Source: NBML01 sp029939535 (GTDB taxonomy: Bacteria > Desulfobacterota > Desulfobacteria > Desulfobacterales > Desulfobacteraceae). Taken from it: a stretch of 25,747 bases of DNA. A program made the position numbers and the translations under genes. The notes under the pieces were generated by a model. The model made no database searches, was not told the DNA's origin, and was given only the letters and a program-made list of their open reading frames with translations. The stretch covers positions 1 through 25,747 of the forward strand of contig JAOZST010000041.1 in the NCBI GenBank assembly GCA_029939535.1. Reading direction: 5' to 3'. Within the stretch, counting starts at the first letter, position 1; each line of letters opens with the position of its first letter. Shown piece by piece: positions 1-7,910 of this stretch.

Positions 1-222
1 TCTTCCCGCTTCATGAGAAATTTCTATGGTGCCATTAAAGGAACGGCTTTTTCAGTCTTGACTCTGGATCTGGGTTTTCAGGCCCTTGGACATGCCTGGG
101 CTGGGTGGATTCATTCCTTTGCCATCTTGCTTTCATGGGCTACCATTGTGCTGACGATAGTGCGTGGAATCCCGGTGCTTGTTGAAGAAATCACAGCCAT
201 AAAAAAAACTTCCTCTCCTTAA
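1..222 (+). CDS. Probable CDP-alcohol phosphatidyltransferase, C-terminal fragment
   Basis: The reading frame is open from base 1, so this is the 3' end of a gene that begins outside the window. The first Met is at base 13 but has no ribosome site. The visible ~73 residues have two hydrophobic stretches (around SVLTLDLGFQALG and WIHSFAILLSWATIVLTIV) and a charged tail ending in KKTSSP. This resembles the last two membrane helices of PgsA/PssA-type CDP-alcohol phosphatidyltransferases, which make phospholipids at the inner membrane. The catalytic DG-AR-G-D-D motif would lie upstream and cannot be seen. The gene sits 13 nt before an acyltransferase and a PAP2 phosphatase, which fits a lipid-synthesis cluster. 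The family call rests on the membrane pattern and context and is tentative. Any small membrane protein tail would look similar. Confidence 0.4.
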   Translation, partial: SSRFMRNFYGAIKGTAFSVLTLDLGFQALGHAWAGWIHSFAILLSWATIVLTIVRGIPVLVEEITAIKKTSSP

Positions 223-235
223 ATTTCCGGGGCTG

Positions 236-1144
236 ATGATTAATTTTCAAAAACTTGTAAACAGCAAAGCGCTAATGGGCCTGGGCATTGAAGCCGTACG
301 GTATATTCCAACTGCTCTTAGCTATCCCCTGATTAATTTTTTAGCCGGACGATTGGCCCGACTGAAAAAATTACCCCTGGTTCAGTCTGTCCGTTACAAC
401 CAGCAAGTTGCCCATGGAGGAAGATTAGAGCATAAAGACCTGGACAAAGCCGTGACAGAAGTTTTTTCCTATGCAGGTCGTTGTTTTGTGGACCTGTATC
501 GCAATTTCAAAAGTCCTGTTGCACTACAGCAAAAAGTAGTTAAAAATGAAGACTTTGAACGGCTCATCAGGCTGAGCCATGATAAGAATTTTGGTGCGTT
601 CCTGGTTATGCCCCATATGAGCAGCTTTGATCTTCTGTTCATGGCAGCAGCTGCCAGGGGTTTTGAAACAAAGGTGTTGACCCTTGGAAAACCAAGCGGC
701 GGATATCAATTGCAAAACGAAATCAGGAGGACCACTGGCCTTGAAATTATGCCGGTAAGCAGCTATGCCCATGCAAAATCCATTGAAACATTGAACAAGG
801 GAGGATTTATTCTTACTGCCATTGACCGCCCAATGCCGAAACAGAGCCGACAACTGAATTTTTTTGGCCGCCCCAGCCCTCTGCCGGCCGGGCATATCCG
901 CATGGCCCTGGAAACCAAGGTGCCCATACTGGTTGCTGCAATTCATATGAACGATGCTGGTCTTTATCAACTTAGTTTGTCAAAACCGATTCACATGGTC
1001 AGGATGTCGGAGCCGGCAGAAGAAATCCGTTATAATGCTGAAATTATTTTAAAAATAGTTGAAAATCATATTCGCTCCCATCCCACACAATGGCAGATGT
1101 ATTATCCTCTTTGGCCCAATGAAAAAACCTCCTCTAAAAGTTAA
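236..1144 (+). CDS. LpxL/HtrB-like lysophospholipid acyltransferase
   Basis: This 302-residue protein is about the usual length for the lipid A lauroyl/myristoyl acyltransferase (LpxL/LpxM) superfamily. The acyltransferase H-x4-D motif is present as HMSSFD (His127, Asp132). A conserved block FFGRPSPLPAGH (about residues 209-220) is followed by a helix and a VPILVAAI strand, as in that family. The N-terminus has no long hydrophobic helix, unlike E. coli LpxL, so membrane attachment is probably peripheral. It likely transfers an acyl chain from acyl-ACP or acyl-CoA to a glycolipid or lysolipid at the inner face of the cytoplasmic membrane. The substrate cannot be told from sequence. The ATG at 236 is preceded by a weak GGGG. 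The gene lies between a probable phosphatidyltransferase and a PAP2 phosphatase on the same strand and is likely co-transcribed with them. Confidence 0.78.
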   Translation: MINFQKLVNSKALMGLGIEAVRYIPTALSYPLINFLAGRLARLKKLPLVQSVRYNQQVAHGGRLEHKDLDKAVTEVFSYAGRCFVDLYRNFKSPVALQQKVVKNEDFERLIRLSHDKNFGAFLVMPHMSSFDLLFMAAAARGFETKVLTLGKPSGGYQLQNEIRRTTGLEIMPVSSYAHAKSIETLNKGGFILTAIDRPMPKQSRQLNFFGRPSPLPAGHIRMALETKVPILVAAIHMNDAGLYQLSLSKPIHMVRMSEPAEEIRYNAEIILKIVENHIRSHPTQWQMYYPLWPNEKTSSKS

Positions 1145-1162
1145 ATTCCACCTACCCTGACA

Positions 1163-1759
1163 ATGGTACCCATGGATCTATCCCAGCCACAATTTACAGG
1201 AATTCTTCTTGGTTCAGGTTTTATTCTCAGCCTGGGCGGATTATTATACCCCATTGCATCTGTTCAGAGCCAGGACCACAGGATATTTAATTTTTTACAT
1301 CTGGGACTGGTTAAAATGGTTCCCCTTTTCAGGCTGCTCTGGCCCATGGGCAAGACCCCTTTCATGGCTGCCATGCTGAGTGTTTTATATCTAAGCGGCT
1401 GGCCTTCTGGATTCTGGGCAACATTGTTTTTCTGTGTAATTGCATGTATTGAAAGGTCCCTTAAGCTGATAGTGAAACGGCCCCGCCCATTTTCTGTGCT
1501 ATCTGATGTGCAGATGTCTCAACCCCAAAAACCACAAGACCCTTCCCATCCCAGTGGGGATTCCATGCGTATCTGGTATCTGGCCTTTGTGATTCCAATG
1601 GCTTTTGGTCTTCCCTGGGCCATATTCATTCTTTTATGCAGTATAGCTATTCTGGTCAGCCTGGGACGAATAGCCCTAGGGGTTCATTTCCCTTTAGATA
1701 TTATGGGAGGGACGGGACTGGGATTAATTGGGGCCGGACTTTATCAATTGTGCCTATAA
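1163..1759 (+). CDS. PAP2-family membrane phosphatase with altered PSGH motif
   Basis: This 198-residue protein has several hydrophobic helices and the three-part signature of the PAP2 / type 2 phosphatidic acid phosphatase superfamily. Motif 1, K-x6-RP, is Lys101 to Arg108-Pro109. Motif 3, R-x5-H-x3-D, is Arg169, His175, Asp179, and contains the expected nucleophile His. Motif 2, normally PSGH, reads PSGD (residues 130-133), so the usual general-acid His is replaced by Asp. Likely substrates are lipid phosphates or isoprenoid (di)phosphates, hydrolysed at the membrane. The start is uncertain between ATG 1163 and ATG 1172, and neither has a clear ribosome site. The gene follows the acyltransferase by 18 nt and ends 19 nt before a convergent receiver gene. 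Confidence 0.8.
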   Translation: MVPMDLSQPQFTGILLGSGFILSLGGLLYPIASVQSQDHRIFNFLHLGLVKMVPLFRLLWPMGKTPFMAAMLSVLYLSGWPSGFWATLFFCVIACIERSLKLIVKRPRPFSVLSDVQMSQPQKPQDPSHPSGDSMRIWYLAFVIPMAFGLPWAIFILLCSIAILVSLGRIALGVHFPLDIMGGTGLGLIGAGLYQLCL

Positions 1760-1778
1760 CCGGGTTTTAATTTGCAGA

Positions 1779-2207
1779 TCAGGCACCATATCTTTTTAAT
1801 ATATCCTGAATCTTTTCATCCTGCTGCTTTTCCAGGATAAGCATTCGCTGGGATTTTGCATGTTTGATTTTCTCAACCAGTTTTTCTATGTCCGCGGGCT
1901 TTTCAATAAAATCACTGGCCCCCATTTTTATGGCTTCAACACTCTTTTCCACAGTACCATACCCTGTTAAAAGAATAACCTGCAACTCTGGTTTTTTTTC
2001 TATCAACAGTTTTAATGCCTGAATTCCATCCATCTCAGGCATGGAAAAATCAAGGATAACTGCATCAAATGATTCTTTTTCAATGGTATCCAAGGCGGAT
2101 TGTGCTGATTCTGCGGTTGAAACTTTCATTCCCCTGGCACCAAGTCTCTCAGACATAACTTCCAGAAAATCGCTTTCATCATCAATCAGCAAAACTTTTT
2201 CACTCAT
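1779..2207 (-). CDS. Stand-alone response regulator receiver protein
   Basis: This 142-residue protein is a single CheY-like receiver domain. It has the acidic pair Asp9-Asp10, the phospho-acceptor Asp53 in VILDFSMPEMDG, the conserved Thr in LLTGYGT and the Lys in IEKPAD. About 20 charged helical residues follow, with no DNA-binding or enzymatic output domain. It should pass on a phosphate signal by protein contact or act as the middle step of a relay. It is the last gene of a minus-strand set of membrane kinase, degenerate kinase-like protein and this receiver, so those two are its probable partners. The start ATG is supported by AGGAG and AAGG shortly upstream. The 76-nt gap to the upstream gene shows no hairpin, so co-transcription is likely. 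Confidence 0.88.
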   Translation of the reverse strand: MSEKVLLIDDESDFLEVMSERLGARGMKVSTAESAQSALDTIEKESFDAVILDFSMPEMDGIQALKLLIEKKPELQVILLTGYGTVEKSVEAIKMGASDFIEKPADIEKLVEKIKHAKSQRMLILEKQQDEKIQDILKRYGA

Positions 2208-2283
2208 GTTACCTTAGCTCCTGTAACGTTAATAATTTGGGTGGGCTTTTTAGCAAAGGCCACAACTCAAAAGGGTAAACTCC

Positions 2284-2955
2284 TTATGACAATGAATTCC
2301 TTACAATCAGGACAAGCTCTCCAGTATTTTCATCCCGGGTAATGTCATAATTTATCGGGGAACTTAAAGCATTTGCCTCCTTTGAAACAAAAAGGTCAAA
2401 AGCCTCTTTAGATACTGATACACCTTTAAATAATAATATCACACTCTTGTCTCCTCCTGCAATATTAATCTGGACCTCTTTTGAATCGCACATTTCCTCC
2501 ATTAAAAGGCAGATGCATTGCCATACCAGCTGTTTAAACAGAAAAGGGCTTGTGGTCAACACAAAATCGTTCCCGGTGGATGACCCGGGAGGTGATATGG
2601 TAAGCCTGACTCCCCGGTTGGTGGTAAGCCTTGAGGTTATGGTTTTCAAAAATTCCAGAATTTCAACCACATTGACAGATGCTTCAAACCTGTCTGTTGA
2701 ATGGGCCAGCTTGTTCATATTGGTAATGGTTTTATTGGCCTGCCCAACATGCTTGGTTATCCGCTGGCCAAGGGCAATGATTTTTTCAGGCAAAAGAGAT
2801 TTGTCCTTGTTGGACATACGGGCAAGGTCCTCTAAAAGCCCGGCATTTTCCTTGATCACTGCAAGGGAATTTTTAATTTCATGGGTAGCAGAAGCTGTCA
2901 TTTCACCGGAAAACAAGAATCCTTTTTTTGCTGTTTCCTTCCAGTCATGGCCCAT
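2284..2955 (-). CDS. Degenerate histidine kinase-like protein, possible phosphotransferase
   Basis: This protein of about 223 residues has a recognisable dimerisation/phospho-acceptor helix, ATHEIKNSLAVI, with candidate phospho-His25. A second helix follows, then a C-terminal region of about 110 residues in the place of a HATPase domain. The ATP-binding motifs of histidine kinases are absent: I find no N-box Asn, no DxGxG and no GxGxG. It cannot be expected to bind ATP normally. This resembles the logic of ChpT- or Spo0B-type histidine phosphotransferases, which derive from kinases. The frame is open for 44 codons upstream, overlapping the membrane kinase. I chose ATG 2955, one base after the kinase stop, with GGTGA upstream. 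ATG 2976 or 2994 are alternatives. It lies between the kinase and a receiver, as an intermediate would. Phosphotransfer activity is inferred. Confidence 0.7.
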   Translation of the reverse strand: MGHDWKETAKKGFLFSGEMTASATHEIKNSLAVIKENAGLLEDLARMSNKDKSLLPEKIIALGQRITKHVGQANKTITNMNKLAHSTDRFEASVNVVEILEFLKTITSRLTTNRGVRLTISPPGSSTGNDFVLTTSPFLFKQLVWQCICLLMEEMCDSKEVQINIAGGDKSVILLFKGVSVSKEAFDLFVSKEANALSSPINYDITRDENTGELVLIVRNSLS

Positions 2956-2956
2956 T

Positions 2957-4729
2957 TTATTCACCGTGTTTTCCATTACATGCAATAGCTCCATCCATCT
3001 GGGGATTTTTTTTGACTGAACCGGGAAGGACAATGATAAACTCGCTGCCCTTTCCTGTAGTGCTGTGGACAAAGATCTGCCCATCAATTTCCTTTACAAG
3101 ACCGTAGGTGATTGAAAGGCCCAGTCCTATGGCGTGGTGACCCGGTTCAGTGGTAAAAAACGGCTCAAAAATACAATGAAGATCCTTTTGGTCAATCCCA
3201 CACCCAGTGTCCTTAAAGCTGAATTCAATTGTATTGTCCTCTTTGGGCGTTATTGTAATTTCAATGACCCCGTCACTGCCTATGGCAGTCATGGAATTAT
3301 GTAGAAGATTTAAAAATATCTGCTGCAGATGCCCTTGATTGCTGTGGAATCCAGGGATATCTTCGGGAATATTTTCTTTAATCTCGATACCCTTATGCTC
3401 TGCATCTTTTCGTATAAAAACAAGGACTTCCCGCAAAACCTGACAGGGGTTTACCAGGGAAAATTTTGTATCCATGTGCTGGGCAAAATTGAGAAGCCTT
3501 CTGGTTACAGTGCTGCAGCGTTCCACTGATGTAAGAATATCATTGGTAAGATCTGCAAGCCTTTTATCTTCCTTATAGGTGTCCTGGAACCTGAAAATAT
3601 CGTTGATCAACCCTGCTTTTTCACCAATAATTGCAAGGGGGTTGTTGACTTCATGGGCAACTCCCGATGAAAGCCTTGCAATTGAATTAATCTTGTTGGT
3701 GTATTCAACCTGGTGAAGGGCCATGATTCTCTGCTGATCAGCATGGTGGATATGATTTACAATATAGGTTGCAGTGCCAAGTATAATAAAAACAAGAAAA
3801 GCAATGCTCAGTCCCAGAACCCAGGTCAGACGGAATCTTGGCTGATACCATTTTGACAAAATCTCTTTTGGCGGACTTACAACAACCAGTCGCCAGAATG
3901 TTCCTGGTATCAGGGAGTGTCCTGCAATCAGGGTTTCATTATTTTCATTTTTAATTTTTAAGACTTCGTTGCTCCTGAGGTTTTTAAAATTCCTGAGAGA
4001 AGAAAGATTTTTATAGTTTTTTTGAGATCCAGTACTTATGAGAAACACACCATCCCTGTCCAGAATGAATGCACACTCTTCCATACCCAAAACCATACTG
4101 TTAATCAAACCCAGCAATGGATCCAGATCCTGAACAAAACTGGCAATAAAAAATTCATCACTATCAATCTCATGTTTTATGGTAATAATGAGTTTTGGAA
4201 AGCTTTCCTCAGTTTCTTTCCATGTTGTGAGTGACAATTCTTTTTTGGCCATCTGACCAAGGCATTGATCATTGCACTGCTCAATCATGCTTTCCTGATC
4301 AACCAGACCTGCCGATGCCTGCAAAATGCCCAGGGAATCAAAAACAGCAATACCCTGGAACCCTGAAGCAAGGGTGGTGAGATTCCCAAGCAAGATGTTC
4401 AATGTAGATGAATCACTCAAGTCCCCAAAGGAATGCTGTTCAAGAATTCGTGTTATGGTTAATTTTTTTTCTTCAAGAAATGAGGTCAGTATATGATTAA
4501 AATTATTTAAACTCCTGGATGTTTCATTGATCATTTCTTTTTCCAGGGCTTTCTTTGTAAGGGAATAATCTGCATAGGCTAAAATGAGCAGCGGTGTCAT
4601 GGTAATAATAAGAACTGAAACAGCAATCATCCGCCACTTACGGCGAAAACTGTAAACTGAATCCAGACCTCCATCTGCTGTGTCTTTGTAGTCCCAGAAC
4701 TTTGGTATGAAAAAATCTCTTACCGACAT
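2957..4729 (-). CDS. Membrane sensor histidine kinase
   Basis: This 590-residue protein has a transmembrane helix at about 34-53, an extracytoplasmic sensing region of about 245 residues (54-300, Cache-like in size and placing, ligand unknown), and a second transmembrane helix at about 302-324. No clear HAMP domain follows; a short linker leads to the HisKA box with phospho-His359 (GVAHEVNNPLA). The HATPase domain is complete: N-box Asn478, DTGCGID at 507-513, an FEPFFTT F-box and GLGL at 535-538. The frame is open 19 codons further upstream, but ATG 4729 is chosen because AGGGGAAAG precedes it closely. It heads an operon with a degenerate kinase-like protein and a receiver. It lacks its own receiver or HPt domain, so its output must go to a separate partner. 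Confidence 0.9.
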   Translation of the reverse strand: MSVRDFFIPKFWDYKDTADGGLDSVYSFRRKWRMIAVSVLIITMTPLLILAYADYSLTKKALEKEMINETSRSLNNFNHILTSFLEEKKLTITRILEQHSFGDLSDSSTLNILLGNLTTLASGFQGIAVFDSLGILQASAGLVDQESMIEQCNDQCLGQMAKKELSLTTWKETEESFPKLIITIKHEIDSDEFFIASFVQDLDPLLGLINSMVLGMEECAFILDRDGVFLISTGSQKNYKNLSSLRNFKNLRSNEVLKIKNENNETLIAGHSLIPGTFWRLVVVSPPKEILSKWYQPRFRLTWVLGLSIAFLVFIILGTATYIVNHIHHADQQRIMALHQVEYTNKINSIARLSSGVAHEVNNPLAIIGEKAGLINDIFRFQDTYKEDKRLADLTNDILTSVERCSTVTRRLLNFAQHMDTKFSLVNPCQVLREVLVFIRKDAEHKGIEIKENIPEDIPGFHSNQGHLQQIFLNLLHNSMTAIGSDGVIEITITPKEDNTIEFSFKDTGCGIDQKDLHCIFEPFFTTEPGHHAIGLGLSITYGLVKEIDGQIFVHSTTGKGSEFIIVLPGSVKKNPQMDGAIACNGKHGE

Positions 4730-4860
4730 GGTCTCTTTCCCCTTTTTTAATCCAACAACACTACCCCGGAAGTTTTTTGCAGTCAAGTTTTCTAAAAAAA
4801 ATATCCAGTATATTTCCTGAAATTTTTAAACCACGGGATCATTGCATCCTGATATGAAAA

Positions 4861-6201
4861 ATGATAATAACAAAACAGGGATTGAATCCAACCCCTGAAA
4901 CCAAAAAAATTGGAGCCAAGATAATTGGCAGGTTTCAAACAAATACTAAACCGGGGCATTTACATATGGAACAACAACCTCCTGCAAAAGCCAGATATCT
5001 GGAAAAACTAAAAAAAAATGGTTTTCAGGTGCCGGACTGCATCTATGTCTCTGCCGAAGATTTCAGGAATAATAATTTTGAAGAACTGCAAACCTTTCTT
5101 GCAAAACACCAGGAGAGTTATAAAGTAATAGCAAGGAGCGCCCACCCCCTTGAGTATTGCTTTAAGGGCGGGACATTTGACTCCATGGAAACCTATGCTG
5201 ACATCGGGGGGATAATGTATGCCCGAAAAAAAATTATCAAGTCAGCAAAAACCACAAAAGCTCTTTCCATAAAGCGCCAGCAGGTTTTTAACAATGCACC
5301 TGAAATTGATCTGGATGAAATGGGCATTATTGTAATGCCCTTTGTGGAAGGATCCAATGTAATGGCAAAAATAATGTTCGGGGAGTGGGAATTCGGATAT
5401 TGCCGGGACAGAATTTCCAAAGTACAGACCGAACCATTTATCACAAAAACCCCCCATGACAGGAAGCTGTTGGACCTGTCACAGGATATTGAAAAATTGT
5501 TTGGCTTCCCCTGTGAGATTGAATATATTATTTCAGAAATGGGAGAGATATTTGTTGTCCAGGCAAAAGATATTTCAGGAATTGAAATTCCAGAAGTGAG
5601 CCCGGGTCTTCCCTCCATCAAATTAAACGGTATTAAAAGGATCAGAAAAAGACGGCATTACAGGGAACGCCCCATCTATGTCATGGACACCAGGAAGCTG
5701 TACCGCAATATAATTTCCATCTGTGAAGACATTGCCTTTAACAATAAATCTCCAGACAAGGTTGTAAAAGAGGTCCAGGAAATTATAAAATCATTCCAGG
5801 CTGAACTTGAAACCTTTGCCCTTAGAAACGAGAGATTTGCCATACTGGGCTTGGCCATAAGCAAATCAGAAGAACTTTATCAAATCGCCAACCACTATCT
5901 TGATGATCTGCCGGAGCTGCAGAAAAAAATTGCCCATGAACTGAACCAGAATCTTTACAAGATAGATTTTTTTCTTTCCGAGGCTGATACTTTAATTGCA
6001 AAAGATCGTTTCAGAATAAACCTTTGCAGCCATGATGCTTATGGAATAGACACTGTACGCTACCCCATGTGGAATGTATTCTGGCATGCGGACAAACATG
6101 AATTTTTTACCGAAGAGTTTAAAAGGTTAGGTTTCAATACCGGAGACACAATAGGCATTCACATCAACCATGATGAAATCCCTACCATTTACAGGTTATA
6201 G
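4861..6201 (+). CDS. PEP/pyruvate-binding (PPDK-type ATP-grasp) domain protein with unknown C-terminus
   Basis: This 446-residue protein has an N-terminal half that matches the nucleotide-binding ATP-grasp domain of PEP synthase and pyruvate phosphate dikinase: a Leu-rich GFQVPD entry (about 53-58), ARSAHP with Arg92-Ser93, GGTFDS (103-108), VMPFVEGSNVMAK (158-170) and the metal-site EIEY...VVQAK (219-235). The phosphohistidine swivel domain and the PEP-binding TIM barrel of the full enzymes are missing. The C-terminal ~200 residues are a basic linker, a helical stretch and a final segment (SHDAYGIDTV, MWNVFWHADKHEFF) that I do not recognise. It cannot be a complete PEP synthase. It may phosphorylate or bind a partner using ATP. 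Its start is 131 nt from the divergent kinase operon and its stop is 23 nt from a convergent receiver. ATG 4861 has no clear ribosome site; ATG 4966 is an alternative. Confidence 0.72.
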   Translation: MIITKQGLNPTPETKKIGAKIIGRFQTNTKPGHLHMEQQPPAKARYLEKLKKNGFQVPDCIYVSAEDFRNNNFEELQTFLAKHQESYKVIARSAHPLEYCFKGGTFDSMETYADIGGIMYARKKIIKSAKTTKALSIKRQQVFNNAPEIDLDEMGIIVMPFVEGSNVMAKIMFGEWEFGYCRDRISKVQTEPFITKTPHDRKLLDLSQDIEKLFGFPCEIEYIISEMGEIFVVQAKDISGIEIPEVSPGLPSIKLNGIKRIRKRRHYRERPIYVMDTRKLYRNIISICEDIAFNNKSPDKVVKEVQEIIKSFQAELETFALRNERFAILGLAISKSEELYQIANHYLDDLPELQKKIAHELNQNLYKIDFFLSEADTLIAKDRFRINLCSHDAYGIDTVRYPMWNVFWHADKHEFFTEEFKRLGFNTGDTIGIHINHDEIPTIYRL

Positions 6202-6224
6202 GCCATCTATTAAATATGAATCCT

Positions 6225-6587
6225 CTAATTCTTAACCCGGTTGATTGTCTCTAAAAGTATTTCTATATCAATGGGTTTTTGAAGATATCCTGCAGCCCCC
6301 ATTTTTTCCATATCAAGCCTGTCGTTTTCATCTCCATGACCGGTTAGGATAATAACGTTGACATCTGGATGGGATTCTCTTATGCGACTAAGCACTTCGC
6401 TTCCATCCATCTCCGGCATTTTAAGGTCAAGCACAATCACATCCGGTGTAATTTGTTCCATCATATTCAGGGCCTCCTGGCCGGAATAAGCAACCAATGG
6501 ATTCAACATTCTCAGGCTTATTCTTTCAGCAAGAGTATCCACAAATTCCTTTTCATCATCCACAAGAAGAACATTTGTCCTAGTCAT
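6225..6587 (-). CDS. Stand-alone response regulator receiver protein
   Basis: This 120-residue protein is a lone receiver domain. It has Asp10-Asp11, the phospho-acceptor Asp54 in VIVLDLKMPEMDG, Thr in ILTGHGD and Lys in LQKPID. There is no output domain. The frame is open 29 codons further upstream, but ATG 6587 is chosen because the receiver fold begins there and AAGGGG lies about 9 nt before it. The protein is clearly similar in style to the receiver at 1779-2207. It converges on the ATP-grasp protein gene. No kinase is adjacent on the same strand, so its partner may be the membrane kinase 1.6 kb away or one elsewhere. An 18-bp site shared with another gene lies about 98 nt upstream. Confidence 0.87.
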   Translation of the reverse strand: MTRTNVLLVDDEKEFVDTLAERISLRMLNPLVAYSGQEALNMMEQITPDVIVLDLKMPEMDGSEVLSRIRESHPDVNVIILTGHGDENDRLDMEKMGAAGYLQKPIDIEILLETINRVKN

Positions 6588-6684
6588 CCATTTTCCCCTT
6601 TGCCGGAATTTTCTATCCAGCCAGTATTTAAAAGGCTTTCCATATCTTGTACCACCTGGATGAATTGATTTCAAACATTAATAT

Positions 6685-6702
6685 AAATACCATATTTTAT
6701 AC
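6685..6702 (-). promoter_or_regulatory. Shared 18-bp upstream site, copy 1
   Basis: On the minus strand this reads GTATAAAATATGGTATTT. A copy differing at one base (GTATTAAATATGGTATTT) is at 8695-8712. Both lie about 80-100 nt upstream of a minus-strand start codon (the receiver here, the GDPD protein there). The core AAATA-nnn-TATTT is a short dyad. It could be a regulator site or part of a promoter. This copy also lies 80 nt before the plus-strand threonine aldolase gene. Confidence 0.35.
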
Positions 6703-6781
6703 ACCATTATTTTTATGCATCAATACTCAAAAATATGATATGAAGGCCTAACATGTAAATCTCATTAAAGGACATATAAAT

Positions 6782-7798
6782 ATGAAATGGATTGACCTGA
6801 GAAGTGATACCGTGACCAAACCCACAAAACCAATGCTGGAAGCCATGGTCCAGGCAGAAGTGGGAGATGATGTCTATGGGGAAGACCCTACAATCAATCA
6901 TCTGGAAGCAATAGTCGCTAAAATGACAGGCATGGAAAGTGCAATATTCTGTGCCAGCGGCACCCAGAGTAACCTGCTGGCGTTAATGGCCCATTGCAAC
7001 AGAGGGGATGAATATATTGTGGGCCAGCTTGCCCATACTTATCGCTATGAAGGCGGGGGAGCTGCCGTATTGGGAAGTATCCAGCCCCAGCCCCTGGATT
7101 TTGAACCTGACGGCTCCCTGGACCTTAAAAAAGCAGCGCAATTTATCAAACCCGATGATTTTCATTTTGCCAGAACAAAATTACTCTGCCTGGAAAACAC
7201 CCATGGAGGGAAAGTGCTGCCAATGGATTATATTAAAGATGCCCGGAATTTTGTAAACACCCACAATCTTGGACTTCATCTGGACGGAGCAAGGGTGTTT
7301 AATGCTGCAGTAAAACTCAAAATCCAGGTTACTGAAATTACCCGTCATTTTGACACGGTTTCCTGCTGTCTGTCCAAGGGTCTTGGCGCACCTGTGGGAT
7401 CAGTTCTCTGCGGTCCTGAAAAAATCATCCACAAAGCAAGACGATGGCGGAAAATCCTGGGAGGAGGCATGCGCCAGGCAGGCATACTGGCGGCTGCAGG
7501 CATCTATGCCCTGGAAAATAACGTGGACCGGCTGGAAAAAGACCATGAAAATGCCAGGACCCTGGCCCTGGGCCTGTCTGAAATCAAAGGAATTGGAATT
7601 AACCCGGACCAGGTTCAGACCAATATTCTTTTTGTGGATATCCAGGGAGATATCAGGAGCCTGTATGCTCATTTAAAAGAAAAGGGAATCATCATTGATC
7701 AGTCAAATCATCTGCGCCTGGTAACCCACCTGGATATTACCCCCCAGGATATTGAACACACCATTGGGGCTTTCAGGACCGCAAATTCTATAATTTAA
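6782..7798 (+). CDS. ltaE: Low-specificity L-threonine aldolase
   Basis: This 338-residue protein is full length for the pyridoxal-phosphate-dependent threonine aldolase family (fold type I). It cleaves L-threonine and L-allo-threonine to glycine and acetaldehyde in the cytoplasm. Family landmarks are the N-terminal IDLRSDTVTKPT, VGDDVYGEDPT, the glycine-rich ASGTQSN, the ENTHGG block, the PLP-ring Asp in LHLDGARVFNA and the Schiff-base Lys199 in CLSKGLGAPVGS. The ATG is supported by AAAGGA about 10 nt upstream. The gene stands alone on the plus strand between a divergent receiver gene and a convergent GDPD gene, and a strong hairpin terminator follows 43 nt after the stop. It may also take phenylserine-like substrates, as relatives do. 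Confidence 0.93.
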   Translation: MKWIDLRSDTVTKPTKPMLEAMVQAEVGDDVYGEDPTINHLEAIVAKMTGMESAIFCASGTQSNLLALMAHCNRGDEYIVGQLAHTYRYEGGGAAVLGSIQPQPLDFEPDGSLDLKKAAQFIKPDDFHFARTKLLCLENTHGGKVLPMDYIKDARNFVNTHNLGLHLDGARVFNAAVKLKIQVTEITRHFDTVSCCLSKGLGAPVGSVLCGPEKIIHKARRWRKILGGGMRQAGILAAAGIYALENNVDRLEKDHENARTLALGLSEIKGIGINPDQVQTNILFVDIQGDIRSLYAHLKEKGIIIDQSNHLRLVTHLDITPQDIEHTIGAFRTANSII

Positions 7799-7841
7799 AC
7801 GAAATAGCTTGCCTTTTTTTGCCCATCTACTGCGTTGCATC

Positions 7842-7872
7842 AAAGGCCGAATACGTATAGTATTCGGCCTTT
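7842..7872 (+). terminator. Hairpin terminator after threonine aldolase
   Basis: A perfect 13-bp stem (AAAGGCCGAATAC / GTATTCGGCCTTT) closes a five-base GTATA loop, followed on the plus strand by TTTCATTTT counting from the stem end. It lies between two convergent genes and could work in both directions, though the T-rich tail favours the plus strand. Confidence 0.75.
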
Positions 7873-7910
7873 CATTTTCGTCACATTTTTCTTATCCCGT
7901 CACTTAAGAT

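Noticed and set aside
524..970. Minus-strand open frame opposite the acyltransferase gene
   Set aside because: No domain, no ribosome site and full overlap with a gene that has a proper acyltransferase motif.
4730..4860. Promoter boxes in the divergent region (TTGACT, TATACT)
   Set aside because: Neither hexamer has a good partner at 16-18 bases, so no promoter is claimed.
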